Notes: generated from the sequence alone by a model not told the origin. A DNA stretch of 64,000 nt from Curtobacterium sp. S6 (GCF_000710345.2 NZ_JHEL01000015.1:558001-622000); one strand, 5' to 3'; numbered from the stretch's first letter, positions 36,861 through 46,459 are shown. Made by a program: numbers and translations.

Positions 36861-38977
36861 ACGATGAGTGCTGCGGCGTCGACGAGCCGCGCCATCCGAG
36901 GGCGGAAAACCGCCGCTCGTCCCTGCAGCCGATCGGCACGGACGCACCCAGGGCATCGGGCGATGCCTGCTGCGGGCCAGAGACCGTCCCGGCTGCGGTA
37001 CACGACGACGGCGACGCCTGCTGCGGGCCAGACCCGGCGCGGAGCCCATCGGAACCTGGCGCGGAACCGGAGTCCCGCCCGCCGTGGTGGAGGGACCTCG
37101 CCCTGCTCCCCTCAGCGGTCGCCGGCCTGTTCCTCGTCGCCGGGTACGCGCTGGACTGGTCCGACCTGGACGTCGCCGCGCTGGTGACCCAGTGGATCGC
37201 GCTGCTGGCCGGCGCGTGGACGTTCGTGCCCGGCGCGGTGCGCCGCCTGATCCGTGGACGGCTCGGCGTCGGCCTGCTGATGACGATCGCCGCGGTCGGC
37301 GCGGTGCTGCTCGGCCACGTCGCCGAAGCCGCCGCCCTGGCTTTCCTGTTCTCCCTGGCCGAGACCCTGGAGGATCGGGCGATGGACCGCGCCAAGGAGG
37401 GACTGCGCGCGCTGCTCTCGCTGGTCCCGCAGACCGCCCGCGTCTCCCGCATGGGCGGAGTCGCGACCGTGCCGGTGGCCGACCTCCGCGAACTCGACCT
37501 GCTCGTGATCGGAGCCGGTGAGCATGTCCCGACCGATGGCGTGGTCGCCGAGGGCCGCTCGAGCGTCGACGCCTCCGCCGTGACCGGGGAGTCGATCCCC
37601 GTGGAGGTAGGACCGGGCGACCCCGTGCCAGCAGGCGCGGTGAACGGGTCCGGGTCCCTGCTGGTCGAGGCGACCGCAGACGGACGGGACAACTCGCTGA
37701 CACAGATCGTCGCCCTGGTCGAGCAGGCCCACGCCCGCAAGGGAGAGCGCGCCCGGCTGGCCGACCGGATCGCCCGTCCCCTCGTCCCTGCCGTCCTCGT
37801 CGCCGCGGCCCTGGTCGCGCTGCTCGGGCTCGTCGTCGGCGACCCGTGGACCTGGGTCGAACGGGCCCTCGTCGTCCTCGTCGCGGCGTCGCCGTGCGCG
37901 ATGGCGATCGCCGTGCCGGTCACCGTCATCAGCGCGATCGGGTCCGCCTCAAGGTTCGGCGTCGTCATCAAGTCCGGGGCCGCCTTCGAGCAGTTCGGCA
38001 CCATCCGCACGGTCGCCTTCGACAAGACCGGCACCCTCACCCAGGGCCAGCCGCAGGTGACCGAGACCCGCACCGCGCCGGGCGGCAGCCAACAGGACGT
38101 CCTCGCGTGGGCGGCGGCCCTCGAGGCGACCAGCACCCATCCCCTGGCGGCGGCGATCACAGCGGCCGCGCCGGACTCCCCGGCGGCGAGCGAGGTGGCC
38201 GAGGACGCCGGGCACGGCATCGCCGGCCGGGTCACCGGCCGTTTCGTCAGGGTCGGCAGTCCACGCTGGATCGCCCCGGCCGGCCTGCGGACCGACGCCG
38301 ACGAGCTGGCCGAAATGGGCATGACGGTCGTCGTGGTGGAAGCCGACGGTGAGGTCGCCGGCCTGATCGGCGTGCGCGACGAACTCCGCCCCGAGGCCAC
38401 CGAGACCGTGCGCATGCTCCACGACCAGGGAATCGGCACGGTCATGCTCACCGGCGACGACGCCCGCACCGCCCGCGCCCTGGCCGCCCAGGCCTGCATC
38501 GACGACGTCCGCGCCGAACTGCTGCCAGCCGACAAGGCGGAGGCGATCACAGGTCTGGCCGCAGCGCGGCCGACGGCGATGGTCGGCGACGGCATCAACG
38601 ACTCCCCCGCGCTGGCCACCGCGACCGTGGGCATCGCGATGGGAGCCACCGGTTCCGCGGCCGCGGTGGAATCCGCCGACATCGCCTTCACCGGCCACGA
38701 TCTGCGCCTGATCCCCGCCGCGTTCGCGCATGCTCGCAGAGGCCGGCGCATCATGACGGCCAACATCGTCCTCGCGCTGGCGATCATCGTCGTCCTGTTC
38801 CCGCTCGCCCTCTTCGGGGTGCTCGGCCTGGCCGGAGTCGTCCTCGTCCACGAGGTTGCCGAGGTCGTCGTCATCCTCAATGGCGTACGCGCCGCGCGCA
38901 GGCCCATCGCGGCGAGCCGAGGGCTGCCTGCAGCCTCGGACCTCCAGCCGGCGCACGGGACGAAGGCGAACCGATGA
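36857..38977 (+). CDS. CtpG/CadA-like P1B ATPase (Cd/Pb/Zn export)
   Basis: 706 residues from ATG 36857. The N-terminus lacks an HMA domain but has three Cys pairs (ECCG, ACCGPE, ACCGPD). The membrane motif is SPC (AASPCAMAIA, near 344) instead of CPC, as in CtpG. DKTGTLTQGQ lies near 388 and GDGINDSPALATATVG further on. Exports soft divalent metals under CmtR control. Confidence 0.9.
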   Translation: MNDECCGVDEPRHPRAENRRSSLQPIGTDAPRASGDACCGPETVPAAVHDDGDACCGPDPARSPSEPGAEPESRPPWWRDLALLPSAVAGLFLVAGYALDWSDLDVAALVTQWIALLAGAWTFVPGAVRRLIRGRLGVGLLMTIAAVGAVLLGHVAEAAALAFLFSLAETLEDRAMDRAKEGLRALLSLVPQTARVSRMGGVATVPVADLRELDLLVIGAGEHVPTDGVVAEGRSSVDASAVTGESIPVEVGPGDPVPAGAVNGSGSLLVEATADGRDNSLTQIVALVEQAHARKGERARLADRIARPLVPAVLVAAALVALLGLVVGDPWTWVERALVVLVAASPCAMAIAVPVTVISAIGSASRFGVVIKSGAAFEQFGTIRTVAFDKTGTLTQGQPQVTETRTAPGGSQQDVLAWAAALEATSTHPLAAAITAAAPDSPAASEVAEDAGHGIAGRVTGRFVRVGSPRWIAPAGLRTDADELAEMGMTVVVVEADGEVAGLIGVRDELRPEATETVRMLHDQGIGTVMLTGDDARTARALAAQACIDDVRAELLPADKAEAITGLAAARPTAMVGDGINDSPALATATVGIAMGATGSAAAVESADIAFTGHDLRLIPAAFAHARRGRRIMTANIVLALAIIVVLFPLALFGVLGLAGVVLVHEVAEVVVILNGVRAARRPIAASRGLPAASDLQPAHGTKANR

Positions 38978-39059
38978 CCATCGAGGCCCAGCGCTTCGGG
39001 AGACGCCCGAACCGGGAGCCGCTCGAGGAGACCCGACGCCGACGGAAAGGACCACGACC

Positions 39060-39683
39060 ATGAAGATCACGCTCCAGTACTTCGACGGCTGCCCGAACTG
39101 GGAGATCCTCGACTCCAAGATTGCCGAAGCCCTCGACGGGCGATCTGGCGCGGAGGTCGTCCACCAACGGGTCGAGACACCCGAGGACGCCTCGCGCCTC
39201 GGCTTCCACGGCTCCCCGACCGTACTGATCGACGGCGTCGACCCGTTCGCCGAAGACAGTGCGCCGGTCGGCCTCGCGTGCCGCATGTATCGGACTCCCG
39301 ACGGGCGGGCCGGGTCGCCGACCGTCGCGCAGTTGCGCACGGCCATCCGTGGGGCCTCGCGGGACGTCCGCGAGAGCGCCCTGCAGGGTCTGCCGAACGC
39401 GGTGCTCATCGCCTGCACGCTCACGCCGGACGCCGGCAAGGAGCAGGTCGAGAAATGGCGGGCCTTCGACGACGGATATCTCCTCGACGTCGAACGCGGC
39501 GACGCCCGGATCATCGTCCACTACGCGAAAGCCGACGACTCCGTCCAGCGTCTTCACGACCTCGTGGCGGTCAAGAGCGCCTGCTGTTCGTTCGTCGACT
39601 GGTCGATCGACGAGAGCCACGCCGACCTGCGCCTCGTCGTCACCGGCAGCGCGGAGCAGCTCGCGGCCCTCGACGTCGGGTAA
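39060..39683 (+). CDS. thioredoxin-like protein fused to a CC-[SP]-F domain
   Basis: 207 residues from ATG 39060. The first 90 residues (MKITLQYFDGCPNWEILDSK, FHGSPTVLIDGVDPF, GLACRMYRTPDG) look like the thioredoxin-like proteins found beside actinobacterial mercury and cadmium genes, with a lone Cys in the first motif. The C-terminal part has SACCSFVDWSI and LRLVVTG, a small domain seen alone or at the end of metal regulators. Function unknown; metal handling is likely from context, 82 bases after the ATPase. Confidence 0.6.
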   Translation: MKITLQYFDGCPNWEILDSKIAEALDGRSGAEVVHQRVETPEDASRLGFHGSPTVLIDGVDPFAEDSAPVGLACRMYRTPDGRAGSPTVAQLRTAIRGASRDVRESALQGLPNAVLIACTLTPDAGKEQVEKWRAFDDGYLLDVERGDARIIVHYAKADDSVQRLHDLVAVKSACCSFVDWSIDESHADLRLVVTGSAEQLAALDVG

Positions 39684-39729
39684 GCGTGCACTTCCGCCCA
39701 GTCGCCTCACTCCCCCGGGGCGCGGCAGG

Positions 39730-41022
39730 TCAGTCCGACTCTGCCCCTGGGCCGGGCTTTTCACGTCGATGCAGGACGATCCAGCGGCCGAGCAGGCCGA
39801 CGGCGAACATGGCCAGTCCAGCGATGATCGACTGCCAGGGCAGGGTCGCGATCAGGACCAGGCAGCCGAGGACGCCGAGGACGTTGAGCCAGCGTGGCCA
39901 GCGGCGGTCGGACGGCGGCTGGGTGAATGCGGCGGTGTTGGCGATGCCGTAGTAGATGAGCACGCCGAAGGAGGAGAATCCGATCACGCCGCGCAGGTCG
40001 GTGGTCAGCACCAGGACGGACACGACGACGGCGAGGGCGATCTCGGCGTGGTGGGGCACCTTGTGACGGGGGTGGACCGCCGACAGCCAGAACGGCAGAT
40101 CGCGATGCCGGGCCATGGCCAGGCTGGTGCGGCCGATGCCGGCGATCAGCGCCAGCAGCGCCCCGAGGCTGGCGACCGCGCCGCCGATCCGGACCACCGG
40201 GCCCAGCCCGCCGACCCCGGCTGCTTGCACGGCTGTGGTCAGGGGTGCTGTCGCGGCGGCGATCTTGTCCGGCCCGGCGGCGAGCAGGACGCTCACGCCG
40301 ACGACCAGGTAGATGATCACCACGATGATCAGGGCGATGGGGATGGCGCGCGGGATGGTGCGCTGCGGGTCGCGGACCTCCTCGCCCATGGTCGCGATCC
40401 GGGCGTAGCCGGCGAAGGCGAAGAACAACAGCCCGGCCGACTGTAGGATCCCGTACGGCCCGCCGACGGTCAACGCCGGCCAGCCGCCCAGGTTCGTCGG
40501 CGAGGGTTGGCCGACGGCGAAGATGCCGACCACCAGCACCGCCAGCGCGACCAGGGTGATGGCGACCAGGATCCGGGTCAGGCCGGCGGTCTTGCTCACC
40601 CCGCGGTAGTTCAACGCGGCCAGTCCGACGATGCCGGCCACCGCCACCAACCGCTGGGCCCACCAGGGGCCGGGCACGGCGTAGGTGGCAAAGGTCAGCG
40701 CCATCGCCGCGCAGGAGGCGGTCTTGCCGACCACGAAGCCCCAGCCAGCGGTGAACCCGAACCAGTGACCGATGCGCTCTCGGCCATAGATGTAGGTGCC
40801 TCCCGAGGTCGGGTAGACCGCGGCGAGCTGGGCCGAGGCGGTGGCGTTGCAGTAGGCGATCACCGCCGCGATTCCCAAGCCGATCAGCAGGCCGGTGCCG
40901 GCCGCCTGGGCCGCCGGCCCGAAGGCGGCGAAGATGCCGGCACCGATCATCGACCCGAGCCCGATGATCACCGCGTCGCCGGTGCCCAGGCGTCGATCCA
41001 ACTGCGGAGTCGGTTCACTCAT
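39730..41022 (-). CDS. APC-family amino acid permease
   Basis: 430 residues with 12 hydrophobic segments. The N-terminal LGTGDAVIIGLGSMIGAGIF is the APC substrate-binding helix with GxG. YPTSGGTYIYGRERIG is another family motif. Substrate unknown. Its start overlaps the stop of the PadR gene by 8 bases, so the two are co-expressed. Why a permease sits in a metal island is unclear. Confidence 0.88.
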   Translation of the reverse strand: MSEPTPQLDRRLGTGDAVIIGLGSMIGAGIFAAFGPAAQAAGTGLLIGLGIAAVIAYCNATASAQLAAVYPTSGGTYIYGRERIGHWFGFTAGWGFVVGKTASCAAMALTFATYAVPGPWWAQRLVAVAGIVGLAALNYRGVSKTAGLTRILVAITLVALAVLVVGIFAVGQPSPTNLGGWPALTVGGPYGILQSAGLLFFAFAGYARIATMGEEVRDPQRTIPRAIPIALIIVVIIYLVVGVSVLLAAGPDKIAAATAPLTTAVQAAGVGGLGPVVRIGGAVASLGALLALIAGIGRTSLAMARHRDLPFWLSAVHPRHKVPHHAEIALAVVVSVLVLTTDLRGVIGFSSFGVLIYYGIANTAAFTQPPSDRRWPRWLNVLGVLGCLVLIATLPWQSIIAGLAMFAVGLLGRWIVLHRREKPGPGAESD

Positions 41023-41350
41023 CAGGTGTCATCCCATCGGGAGCGTCGGGGGTTTCGGTGTGGAGGATTTCGCGCGCGAGTTCGGTCAGGGCCTGGCGTT
41101 CGTCGGCCAATACGGCCCGGCCGGCGTCGGTGATCTGGTACAGCCGCCGGTTGCGCCCCTCCACCGTGGTCTGCCGCGAGGTCAGCAGCCCCTGGTCTTC
41201 CAAGCGATGCAGGGTCGGGTACAGGGTGCCGGGGCTGATCTGATATCCGTGATGGCCGAGCTCCTCGGCCATCCATGCGCCGTGGATCTCGCCCTCGGCG
41301 GCGTGATGCAGGATGTGCATCCGCACCGCGCCCCGGATGAACTCACTCAT
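41015..41350 (-). CDS. PadR-family repressor
   Basis: 111 residues from ATG 41350 (GTG 41359 also in frame). Winged helix with HGAWMAEELGHHGYQISPGT and LYPTLHRLEDQGLLTS, both PadR signatures. The last gene before the permease; its start overlaps the end of the P19-like gene. Likely binds the palindrome at 41876. Confidence 0.88.
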   Translation of the reverse strand: MSEFIRGAVRMHILHHAAEGEIHGAWMAEELGHHGYQISPGTLYPTLHRLEDQGLLTSRQTTVEGRNRRLYQITDAGRAVLADERQALTELAREILHTETPDAPDGMTPDE

Positions 41351-41855
41351 CGGCGGCACCGAGATCGAGGGTGAAGTCCAGGCTCGAGGGCTCGTCGGTG
41401 CCGGTCAGCGCCGACGCGCCGATGTGGACCCACACTCGATAGCTGCCTTCGGGGTCGAGGGCGACGTTGTTGCCGTAGTGCAGACCGGCCGTGCCCTTGC
41501 GGGGCCGGGCCACCGGCACCAGCCCCAGCCCCGTGAACTCCGGTCTATCGTCATCGTCGCCGTCGAGGCGGATGACGTCGACGGCGACGTCGAGGTACGG
41601 CACCGGATGCCCGGTGTCGACGTCGTAGATGTGTGCGTCGAGGTTGAACAGATCCGCCGGTGGATCTGCCGGGCCGGGCTCGGCCGCGATGTTCTCCACC
41701 ACTTCGTCCGCCCGGCCGGCGAACACGGCACCGCCGCCCGCATTGGCCGGCTGCTGCCAGTCCTCGGCGTCGAACATCCGGGCGATCGGCCCGACGGCCA
41801 CATCCACCCGCAACCGGCCGAAGGTTCGCGTCTCCGGCGATCCCCATACATGCAT
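41343..41855 (-). CDS. P19/Tp34-like iron-transport domain protein
   Basis: 170 residues. LFNLDAHIYDVDTGHPVPYL, then LHYGNNVALDPEG and YRVWVHIG follow the pattern of the Iron_transport (P19) beta-sandwich family. No signal peptide is visible, which is odd for a family that acts in the periplasm or on the surface. First gene of a three-gene set with PadR and an APC permease. Confidence 0.55.
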   Translation of the reverse strand: MHVWGSPETRTFGRLRVDVAVGPIARMFDAEDWQQPANAGGGAVFAGRADEVVENIAAEPGPADPPADLFNLDAHIYDVDTGHPVPYLDVAVDVIRLDGDDDDRPEFTGLGLVPVARPRKGTAGLHYGNNVALDPEGSYRVWVHIGASALTGTDEPSSLDFTLDLGAADE

Positions 41856-41875
41856 CGCAGTCCCCTTCCCTGATC

Positions 41876-41890
41876 TATCGGATGCCGATA
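41876..41890. promoter_or_regulatory. probable PadR operator
   Basis: TATCGG (41876-41881) and CCGATA (41885-41890); further CGATAT copies follow to 41905. Lies between the P19-like gene and the plus-strand small gene. Confidence 0.5.
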
Positions 41891-41935
41891 TCGTAGACCG
41901 ATATTGAAGGCCCAGTCAACGAGAGGAAGCCAGTC

Positions 41936-42157
41936 ATGTCTGATCCGACACAGTTGGCCGAGCACGACCCCCGCCGCCACACCAGCCAGGTCCGCGAGCG
42001 GCTGTCAGAGGTGACCGCACACCTGTGTCAGAACGTCACCAAGATCGACGACTCTTGGGCCCAGGCGCTGTTCGAGACCACCGCCGAAGCCCTGGCCGGC
42101 CTGGAGAAGGCATATATCGACTTCGAATTCCGCGACGAACCCGCCTGGCGATCCTGA
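41936..42157 (+). CDS. small hypothetical protein
   Basis: 73 residues, acidic and helical, start ATG 41936 preceded by GAGAGGAAG. No family recognised and no cysteine cluster beyond one Cys. Divergent from the PadR operon, so probably under the same control. Confidence 0.55.
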   Translation: MSDPTQLAEHDPRRHTSQVRERLSEVTAHLCQNVTKIDDSWAQALFETTAEALAGLEKAYIDFEFRDEPAWRS

Positions 42158-42283
42158 TTCCTGAATCGGCCGGGACCGGCGCTTCCCTAGGCCGACGCCG
42201 CCCGGCAGGGAACTCGATCCAGCGGCGATGTCCTGCGGTGGCAGGTAGCTGCTCACCTCTGGAGGTCCGAAGTTGCCCACTGC

Positions 42284-42298
42284 ATCGAAGCCTGTCAA
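42284..42298. promoter_or_regulatory. ArsR-type operator upstream of acr3
   Basis: ATCGAAGCCTGTCAA. Matches the pattern ATCGA-N4-nnTCAA found at four other ars promoters of this element (34768, 45940, 50519, 50554). Confidence 0.6.
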
Positions 42299-42307
42299 CA
42301 TAGAAGC

Positions 42308-43405
42308 ATGTCGAATCAAGCGGCGTTCGCCGCACCTCCCGTGACCCGACGGCTCTCAACCCTCGACAGGTGGCTGCCGGCCTGGATCGGACTCGCCATG
42401 GTCGCAGGCCTCCTGCTCGGCCGCCTGGTGCCCGGCGTCTCCGACGTGCTCGCCCGGCTCGAGATCGCCGGCATCTCAGTGCCGATCGCACTCGGCCTGC
42501 TGGTGATGATGTACCCGGTCCTGGCCAAGGTCCGCTACGACAAGGTCGCCGCGGTCACCGGCGACAAGAAGCTCCTCATCTCCTCTCTAGTGCTCAATTG
42601 GCTCGCCGGGCCGGCGATCATGTTCGCCCTGGCCTGGCTGCTCCTGCCCGACCTTCCCGAATACCGCACCGGGCTCATCATCGTCGGTCTGGCCCGGTGC
42701 ATCGCCATGGTCGTGATCTGGAACGACCTGGCCTGCGGCGACCGCGAGGCGACCGCGGTGCTGGTGGCGATCAACTCGGTCTTCCAAGTCGTCATGTTCT
42801 CCGTCCTCGGCTGGTTCTACCTCAGCGTCCTGCCGAGCTGGCTCGGCCTGGACACACAAGGGCTCGAGGTGTCGATGGGCCAGATCGCCCTCAACGTCCT
42901 CGTCTTCCTCGGATTACCCCTGATCGCGGGATTCGCCTCGCGCTGGATCGGCGAGAAGCGCAAGGGCCGGGACTGGTACGAGGAGAAGTTCGTCCCGAAG
43001 ATCGGGCCGTGGGCGCTCTACGGGCTGCTGTTCACCATCGTGCTGCTGTTCGCCCTCCAGGGTGAGCAGATCACGAGCCGGCCGCTGGACGTCGTCCGGA
43101 TCGCCCTGCCGCTGTTGGTGTACTTCGCCGTCATGTGGTTCGCGGGCCTGCTGTTGGGCAAGGGCATCGGCCTCGGCTATGCACGGTCGACCACACTTGC
43201 ATTTACCGCGGCGGGCAACAACTTCGAGCTCGCCATCGCCGTCGCGATCGGCACCTTCGGTGCGGCCTCTGGCCAGGCTCTGGCCGGCGTCGTCGGACCG
43301 CTCATCGAGGTGCCCGTCCTCGTCGGCCTCGTCTACGTCTCCCTCTGGGCCGCCAAGGCGTGGTTCCGCACCGATCCCTATAACCAGGAGGTACGAACGT
43401 CATGA
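42308..43405 (+). CDS. acr3: arsenite efflux permease Acr3
   Basis: 365 residues, ten membrane segments. ACR3 signatures: GLARCIAMVVIWNDLACGD with the essential cysteine, and AAGNNFELAIAVAIGTFG. Expels As(III) using the proton gradient. First gene of an ars operon; its TGA overlaps the next ATG (43402). Confidence 0.95.
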   Translation: MSNQAAFAAPPVTRRLSTLDRWLPAWIGLAMVAGLLLGRLVPGVSDVLARLEIAGISVPIALGLLVMMYPVLAKVRYDKVAAVTGDKKLLISSLVLNWLAGPAIMFALAWLLLPDLPEYRTGLIIVGLARCIAMVVIWNDLACGDREATAVLVAINSVFQVVMFSVLGWFYLSVLPSWLGLDTQGLEVSMGQIALNVLVFLGLPLIAGFASRWIGEKRKGRDWYEEKFVPKIGPWALYGLLFTIVLLFALQGEQITSRPLDVVRIALPLLVYFAVMWFAGLLLGKGIGLGYARSTTLAFTAAGNNFELAIAVAIGTFGAASGQALAGVVGPLIEVPVLVGLVYVSLWAAKAWFRTDPYNQEVRTS

Positions 43406-44418
43406 CCGACATCGCGCTGACGCCAGCCGCCCCCGATGAAGACTGCCCACCCCAGGTGCCGCCGATCTCAACAGCCCTCGGCCAGGAGGTTGCCGCGACT
43501 CTCACGGGCACACTCAAGGCCCTCGCCGACCCATTGCGTCTGCGGATGCTCTCGGCAATCGCTGCCGATCCTCGCGGAGAGTCGTGCGTGTGCGATCTCG
43601 CCGACCTCGCCGAGGTCTCACAGCCGACCGTCTCCCACCACCTCAAGGTCCTCCGGACAGTGGGGCTGCTCAATTCCGAGCGCCGTGGGACTTGGGTCTG
43701 GTACAGCATCGCGCCAGGGAAGAGTGCCGCCGTCGCCGCCTTGCTCGAGGGGTTCGCGCCCGCGGCCGTTGCCCCCAGCGTGGAACCGGAGACGACGGCC
43801 GACGCGGAGCTGGAGAGCATGGACGAGCACATCAGGCGTCTGGCCGCCGACCTCGCGGACGCGACGTCACAGCTGCCGCGGGAGACCGTCACCAGCATCG
43901 TCCGGGAATCGTACACGGCGCTGGCCCGGTCGGCGAAGATCACACGCTACCTGGTGCCCCTGACCGAGCGCTTCGCCCGGCAGCGACTGGCCGACCTCAC
44001 CCGCAACCGAGCAACCGCACCGCCTCAGGTGCTGTTTGTCTGCGTCGCCAACGCAGGTCGTTCCCAGCTGGCCGCGGCGCTGACCCGCAGCCTGTCCGAG
44101 GGCAGGGTCATCGCCCGGTCCGCCGGCTCGACCCCGGCGACGGGCATCCACCCGCACGTGCGCGACCTCGTCGCCGACATCGACCGCGAGGCCGCCGACG
44201 AGGCGTTCCCCAAGCCGCTCACCGACGACGCCATTCGCGCTGCCGATGTCGTGGTGACCATGGGCTGCGGCGACGCCTGCCCCATCGTCCCCGGAGTCCG
44301 GTACGAAGACTGGGCTGTCGGCGACCCGGCACTGGCATCGCCGGAGGGACTCGCCGCTATACGCGACGACATCGCTGCGCGCGTCAGCCGGCTCCTCGCC
44401 ACCTTCACCACCGAATGA
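43402..44418 (+). CDS. ArsR-ArsC fusion: As(III) repressor joined to arsenate reductase
   Basis: 338 residues in three parts. Residues 30-115: ArsR winged helix with ESCVCDLADL (As(III) site) and SQPTVSHHLKVL. Residues 135-200: a three-helix segment like that of actinobacterial ArsC. Residues 205-338: low-molecular-weight phosphatase-type ArsC with VCVANAGRSQLAA (CX5R) and MGCGDACPIVPG. Couples sensing and reduction in one chain. Confidence 0.92.
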   Translation: MTDIALTPAAPDEDCPPQVPPISTALGQEVAATLTGTLKALADPLRLRMLSAIAADPRGESCVCDLADLAEVSQPTVSHHLKVLRTVGLLNSERRGTWVWYSIAPGKSAAVAALLEGFAPAAVAPSVEPETTADAELESMDEHIRRLAADLADATSQLPRETVTSIVRESYTALARSAKITRYLVPLTERFARQRLADLTRNRATAPPQVLFVCVANAGRSQLAAALTRSLSEGRVIARSAGSTPATGIHPHVRDLVADIDREAADEAFPKPLTDDAIRAADVVVTMGCGDACPIVPGVRYEDWAVGDPALASPEGLAAIRDDIAARVSRLLATFTTE

Positions 44419-44435
44419 ACGAGAGAAGCACAGAC

Positions 44436-44858
44436 ATGAGCGATCAAACACCCTCCGTCCTGTTCGTCTGCGTCCACAACGCCGGCCGCTCCCAGATGGC
44501 CGCCGGTTGGCTGCGCCACCTCGCCGCGGACCGCATCGAGGTCCGCTCGGCAGGGTCAATGCCCGCCGAGCAGATCAACCCGGTCGCTGTAGAGGCCATG
44601 GCTGAAGAGGGGATCGATATCATCGCCGAGGAGCCCAAGGTCCTCACCACCGAGGCCGTGCAGGACTCCGACGTCGTCATCACGATGGGCTGCGGTGACG
44701 CCTGCCCGTTCTTCCCCGGCAAGCGCTACGAGGATTGGAAGCTCGACGATCCCGCTGGCCAGGGCATCGAGGCGGTGCGCCCGATCCGCGACGAAATCAG
44801 GTCCCGGATCGAGACGCTCACTTCAGAGCTGCTCGGCCAGGACCCGGCGCTGGCGTGA
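44436..44858 (+). CDS. arsC: arsenate reductase, thioredoxin-type ArsC
   Basis: 140 residues from ATG 44436 (an in-frame ATG at 44415 overlaps the previous stop). P-loop VCVHNAGRSQMAAG with Cys12 and Arg18, then MGCGDACPFFPGKRYEDW with the two resolving cysteines. Reduces arsenate to arsenite for Acr3. GTG of the next gene overlaps its stop. Confidence 0.93.
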   Translation: MSDQTPSVLFVCVHNAGRSQMAAGWLRHLAADRIEVRSAGSMPAEQINPVAVEAMAEEGIDIIAEEPKVLTTEAVQDSDVVITMGCGDACPFFPGKRYEDWKLDDPAGQGIEAVRPIRDEIRSRIETLTSELLGQDPALA

Positions 44859-45904
44859 GTGACGTCGTCGTCATCGGAGGAGGCCAGGCCGGACTCGCCG
44901 CAGGATACTTCCTCCGCCGCGCCGGCCTGGACTTCGTCATCCTCGACGAACAGGAACGACCGGGCGGGGCCTGGCAGCACGGCTGGCAATCGCTCAGGAT
45001 GTTCTCCCCAGCCCAGTACAGTCCTCTACCCGGATGGCCGATGCCTGCCCAGACCGGCGAGGTGTTCCCCACCGCGAGCCACGTCGTAGACTACCTCGAA
45101 CGATACGAGGAGCGCTACGAGTTGCCTGTGCGCCGTTCGGTCGGCGTCACAAGCGTCCACCGGGAGCACGAGCGTTGGACCGTGGACACGGACGCGGGCT
45201 CTCTGAAGGCCGCTGCGGTGATCAGTGCCACCGGCACGTGGCAGAGCCCCTACCTGCCGTACGTCCCCGGTCAGGACACGTTCTCCGGCAGGCAGCTGCA
45301 CACCGTCGACTACGACTCGCCCGACATGTTCGCCGGCCAACGGGTCGTGGTCGTCGGAGGAGGGAACTCCGCCGCACAGATCCTCGCCGAGGTCTCCACG
45401 GTCGCCGAAACGCTGTGGGTCACGCGGCACCCACCGCGATTCATGCCAGACGATGTCGACGGCAGAGTGCTCTTCGACGTCGCTACCGCCCGCGAGGCAG
45501 CCCGTCGCTCTGGCCGGGACCACGACGGTGTGTCCGGACTTGGAGACATCGTCATGGTGCCTCCCGTGCAGGCCGCTCGAGATCGCGGCGTCCTGGACCG
45601 TTCGCCCATGTTCGACCGCCTCAGCCCGACGGGAGTCTCCTGGAACGACGGCCGCGAGCACGAGTGCGATGCGATCATCTGGAGCACCGGCTTCCGCCCT
45701 CACCTAGGCCACCTGAGCGGGCTCGGACTGACGCGCGAGCACGGCCATCCCGCCACCGACAGTACTCGGAGCATTGACCACCGCGGGCTGCATTTGCTCG
45801 GCTATGGCGACTGGACCGGATTCGCCTCCGCCACCATCATCGGCGCGGCTCGCACCGCCAAGCCCGCCGTCGCCGAGATCGGCGCTCGGATGGCTAGGGC
45901 TTAA
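44855..45904 (+). CDS. arsO: ArsO-like flavin-dependent monooxygenase
   Basis: 349 residues from GTG 44855 (overlap GTGA). FAD site VVVIGGGQAGLAAGYFLRRA at the N-terminus, NADPH site VVVVGGGNSAAQILAE, and ATGTWQSPYLPYVPG. Flavoproteins of this type are standard in actinobacterial ars operons and are called ArsO; substrate not proved. Confidence 0.85.
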   Translation: MSDVVVIGGGQAGLAAGYFLRRAGLDFVILDEQERPGGAWQHGWQSLRMFSPAQYSPLPGWPMPAQTGEVFPTASHVVDYLERYEERYELPVRRSVGVTSVHREHERWTVDTDAGSLKAAAVISATGTWQSPYLPYVPGQDTFSGRQLHTVDYDSPDMFAGQRVVVVGGGNSAAQILAEVSTVAETLWVTRHPPRFMPDDVDGRVLFDVATAREAARRSGRDHDGVSGLGDIVMVPPVQAARDRGVLDRSPMFDRLSPTGVSWNDGREHECDAIIWSTGFRPHLGHLSGLGLTREHGHPATDSTRSIDHRGLHLLGYGDWTGFASATIIGAARTAKPAVAEIGARMARA

Positions 45905-45939
45905 CGCTGATGTCGGACGTATCGATGGCGCAGATGATA

Positions 45940-45968
45940 TTGACGTCTATCGATGCGTCGCGTAGATT
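45940..45968 (+). promoter_or_regulatory. promoter with ArsR operator before the DUF2180 gene
   Basis: TTGACG (45940-45945) and TAGATT (45963-45968), spacer 17. The complement of 45940-45954 reads ATCGATAGACGTCAA, an ars operator, so the repressor would cover the -35 box. Confidence 0.65.
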
Positions 45969-46002
45969 CTATATAGATCATCATCGAATCAAGGAGTGGC
46001 AG

Positions 46003-46290
46003 ATGGACTGCTGGGAACACGAAACGGCCGGCCAGGGTCCTGTCCCCGCCGTCGCATTCTGCCGGCACTGCGGCGCGGCGCTGTGCCGGGATCATGCGAC
46101 AGTCTGTACGGACGAACGCGTTCGCCAGAACGGCATGGGATCGCCCACGCGCCTGCTGCCTGACGGCCGGAAGATCTGCTGCTCGACCTGCCGCGAAGCT
46201 TTCGTCGAGTCCGTCCCCGTGCACCGAGCGGAGCAACGCCTGCGCGATCTGGCAACCACCGGGCCAGAGTCCGCAACCGCGTCGTGCTGA
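46003..46290 (+). CDS. DUF2180-like zinc-ribbon protein
   Basis: 95 residues from ATG 46003, chosen because AAGGAG lies just upstream; earlier in-frame ATGs fall inside the promoter. MDCWEHETAG, FCRHCGAALCRDHATV and KICCSTCREAF give four paired Cys/His sites. Small metal- or arsenic-binding protein of ars operons; function unknown. The 169 bases after it hold only a 24-codon ArsC-tail-like frame (46369-46443, GRDDIAARARELL). Confidence 0.65.
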   Translation: MDCWEHETAGQGPVPAVAFCRHCGAALCRDHATVCTDERVRQNGMGSPTRLLPDGRKICCSTCREAFVESVPVHRAEQRLRDLATTGPESATASC

Positions 46291-46459
46291 CGCGGCTGGC
46301 GCGCCTCTGTTGATGAGTGGTGGGCATAAACGCCATCCACTGGTCCCTCGACAATGACGAGCCGCTGGCATGCGGGGACTGCTCGGCCGCGATGACATCG
46401 CGGCCCGTGCCCGCGAGCTCCTGGTGGCTCTTAACATCGACTGAACAAAGGTAGACATC

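Noticed and set aside
46369-46443. A separate 24-codon gene reading GRDDIAARARELLVALNID
   Set aside because: Too short and without ribosome site; it looks like the tail of a lost ArsC-type gene.
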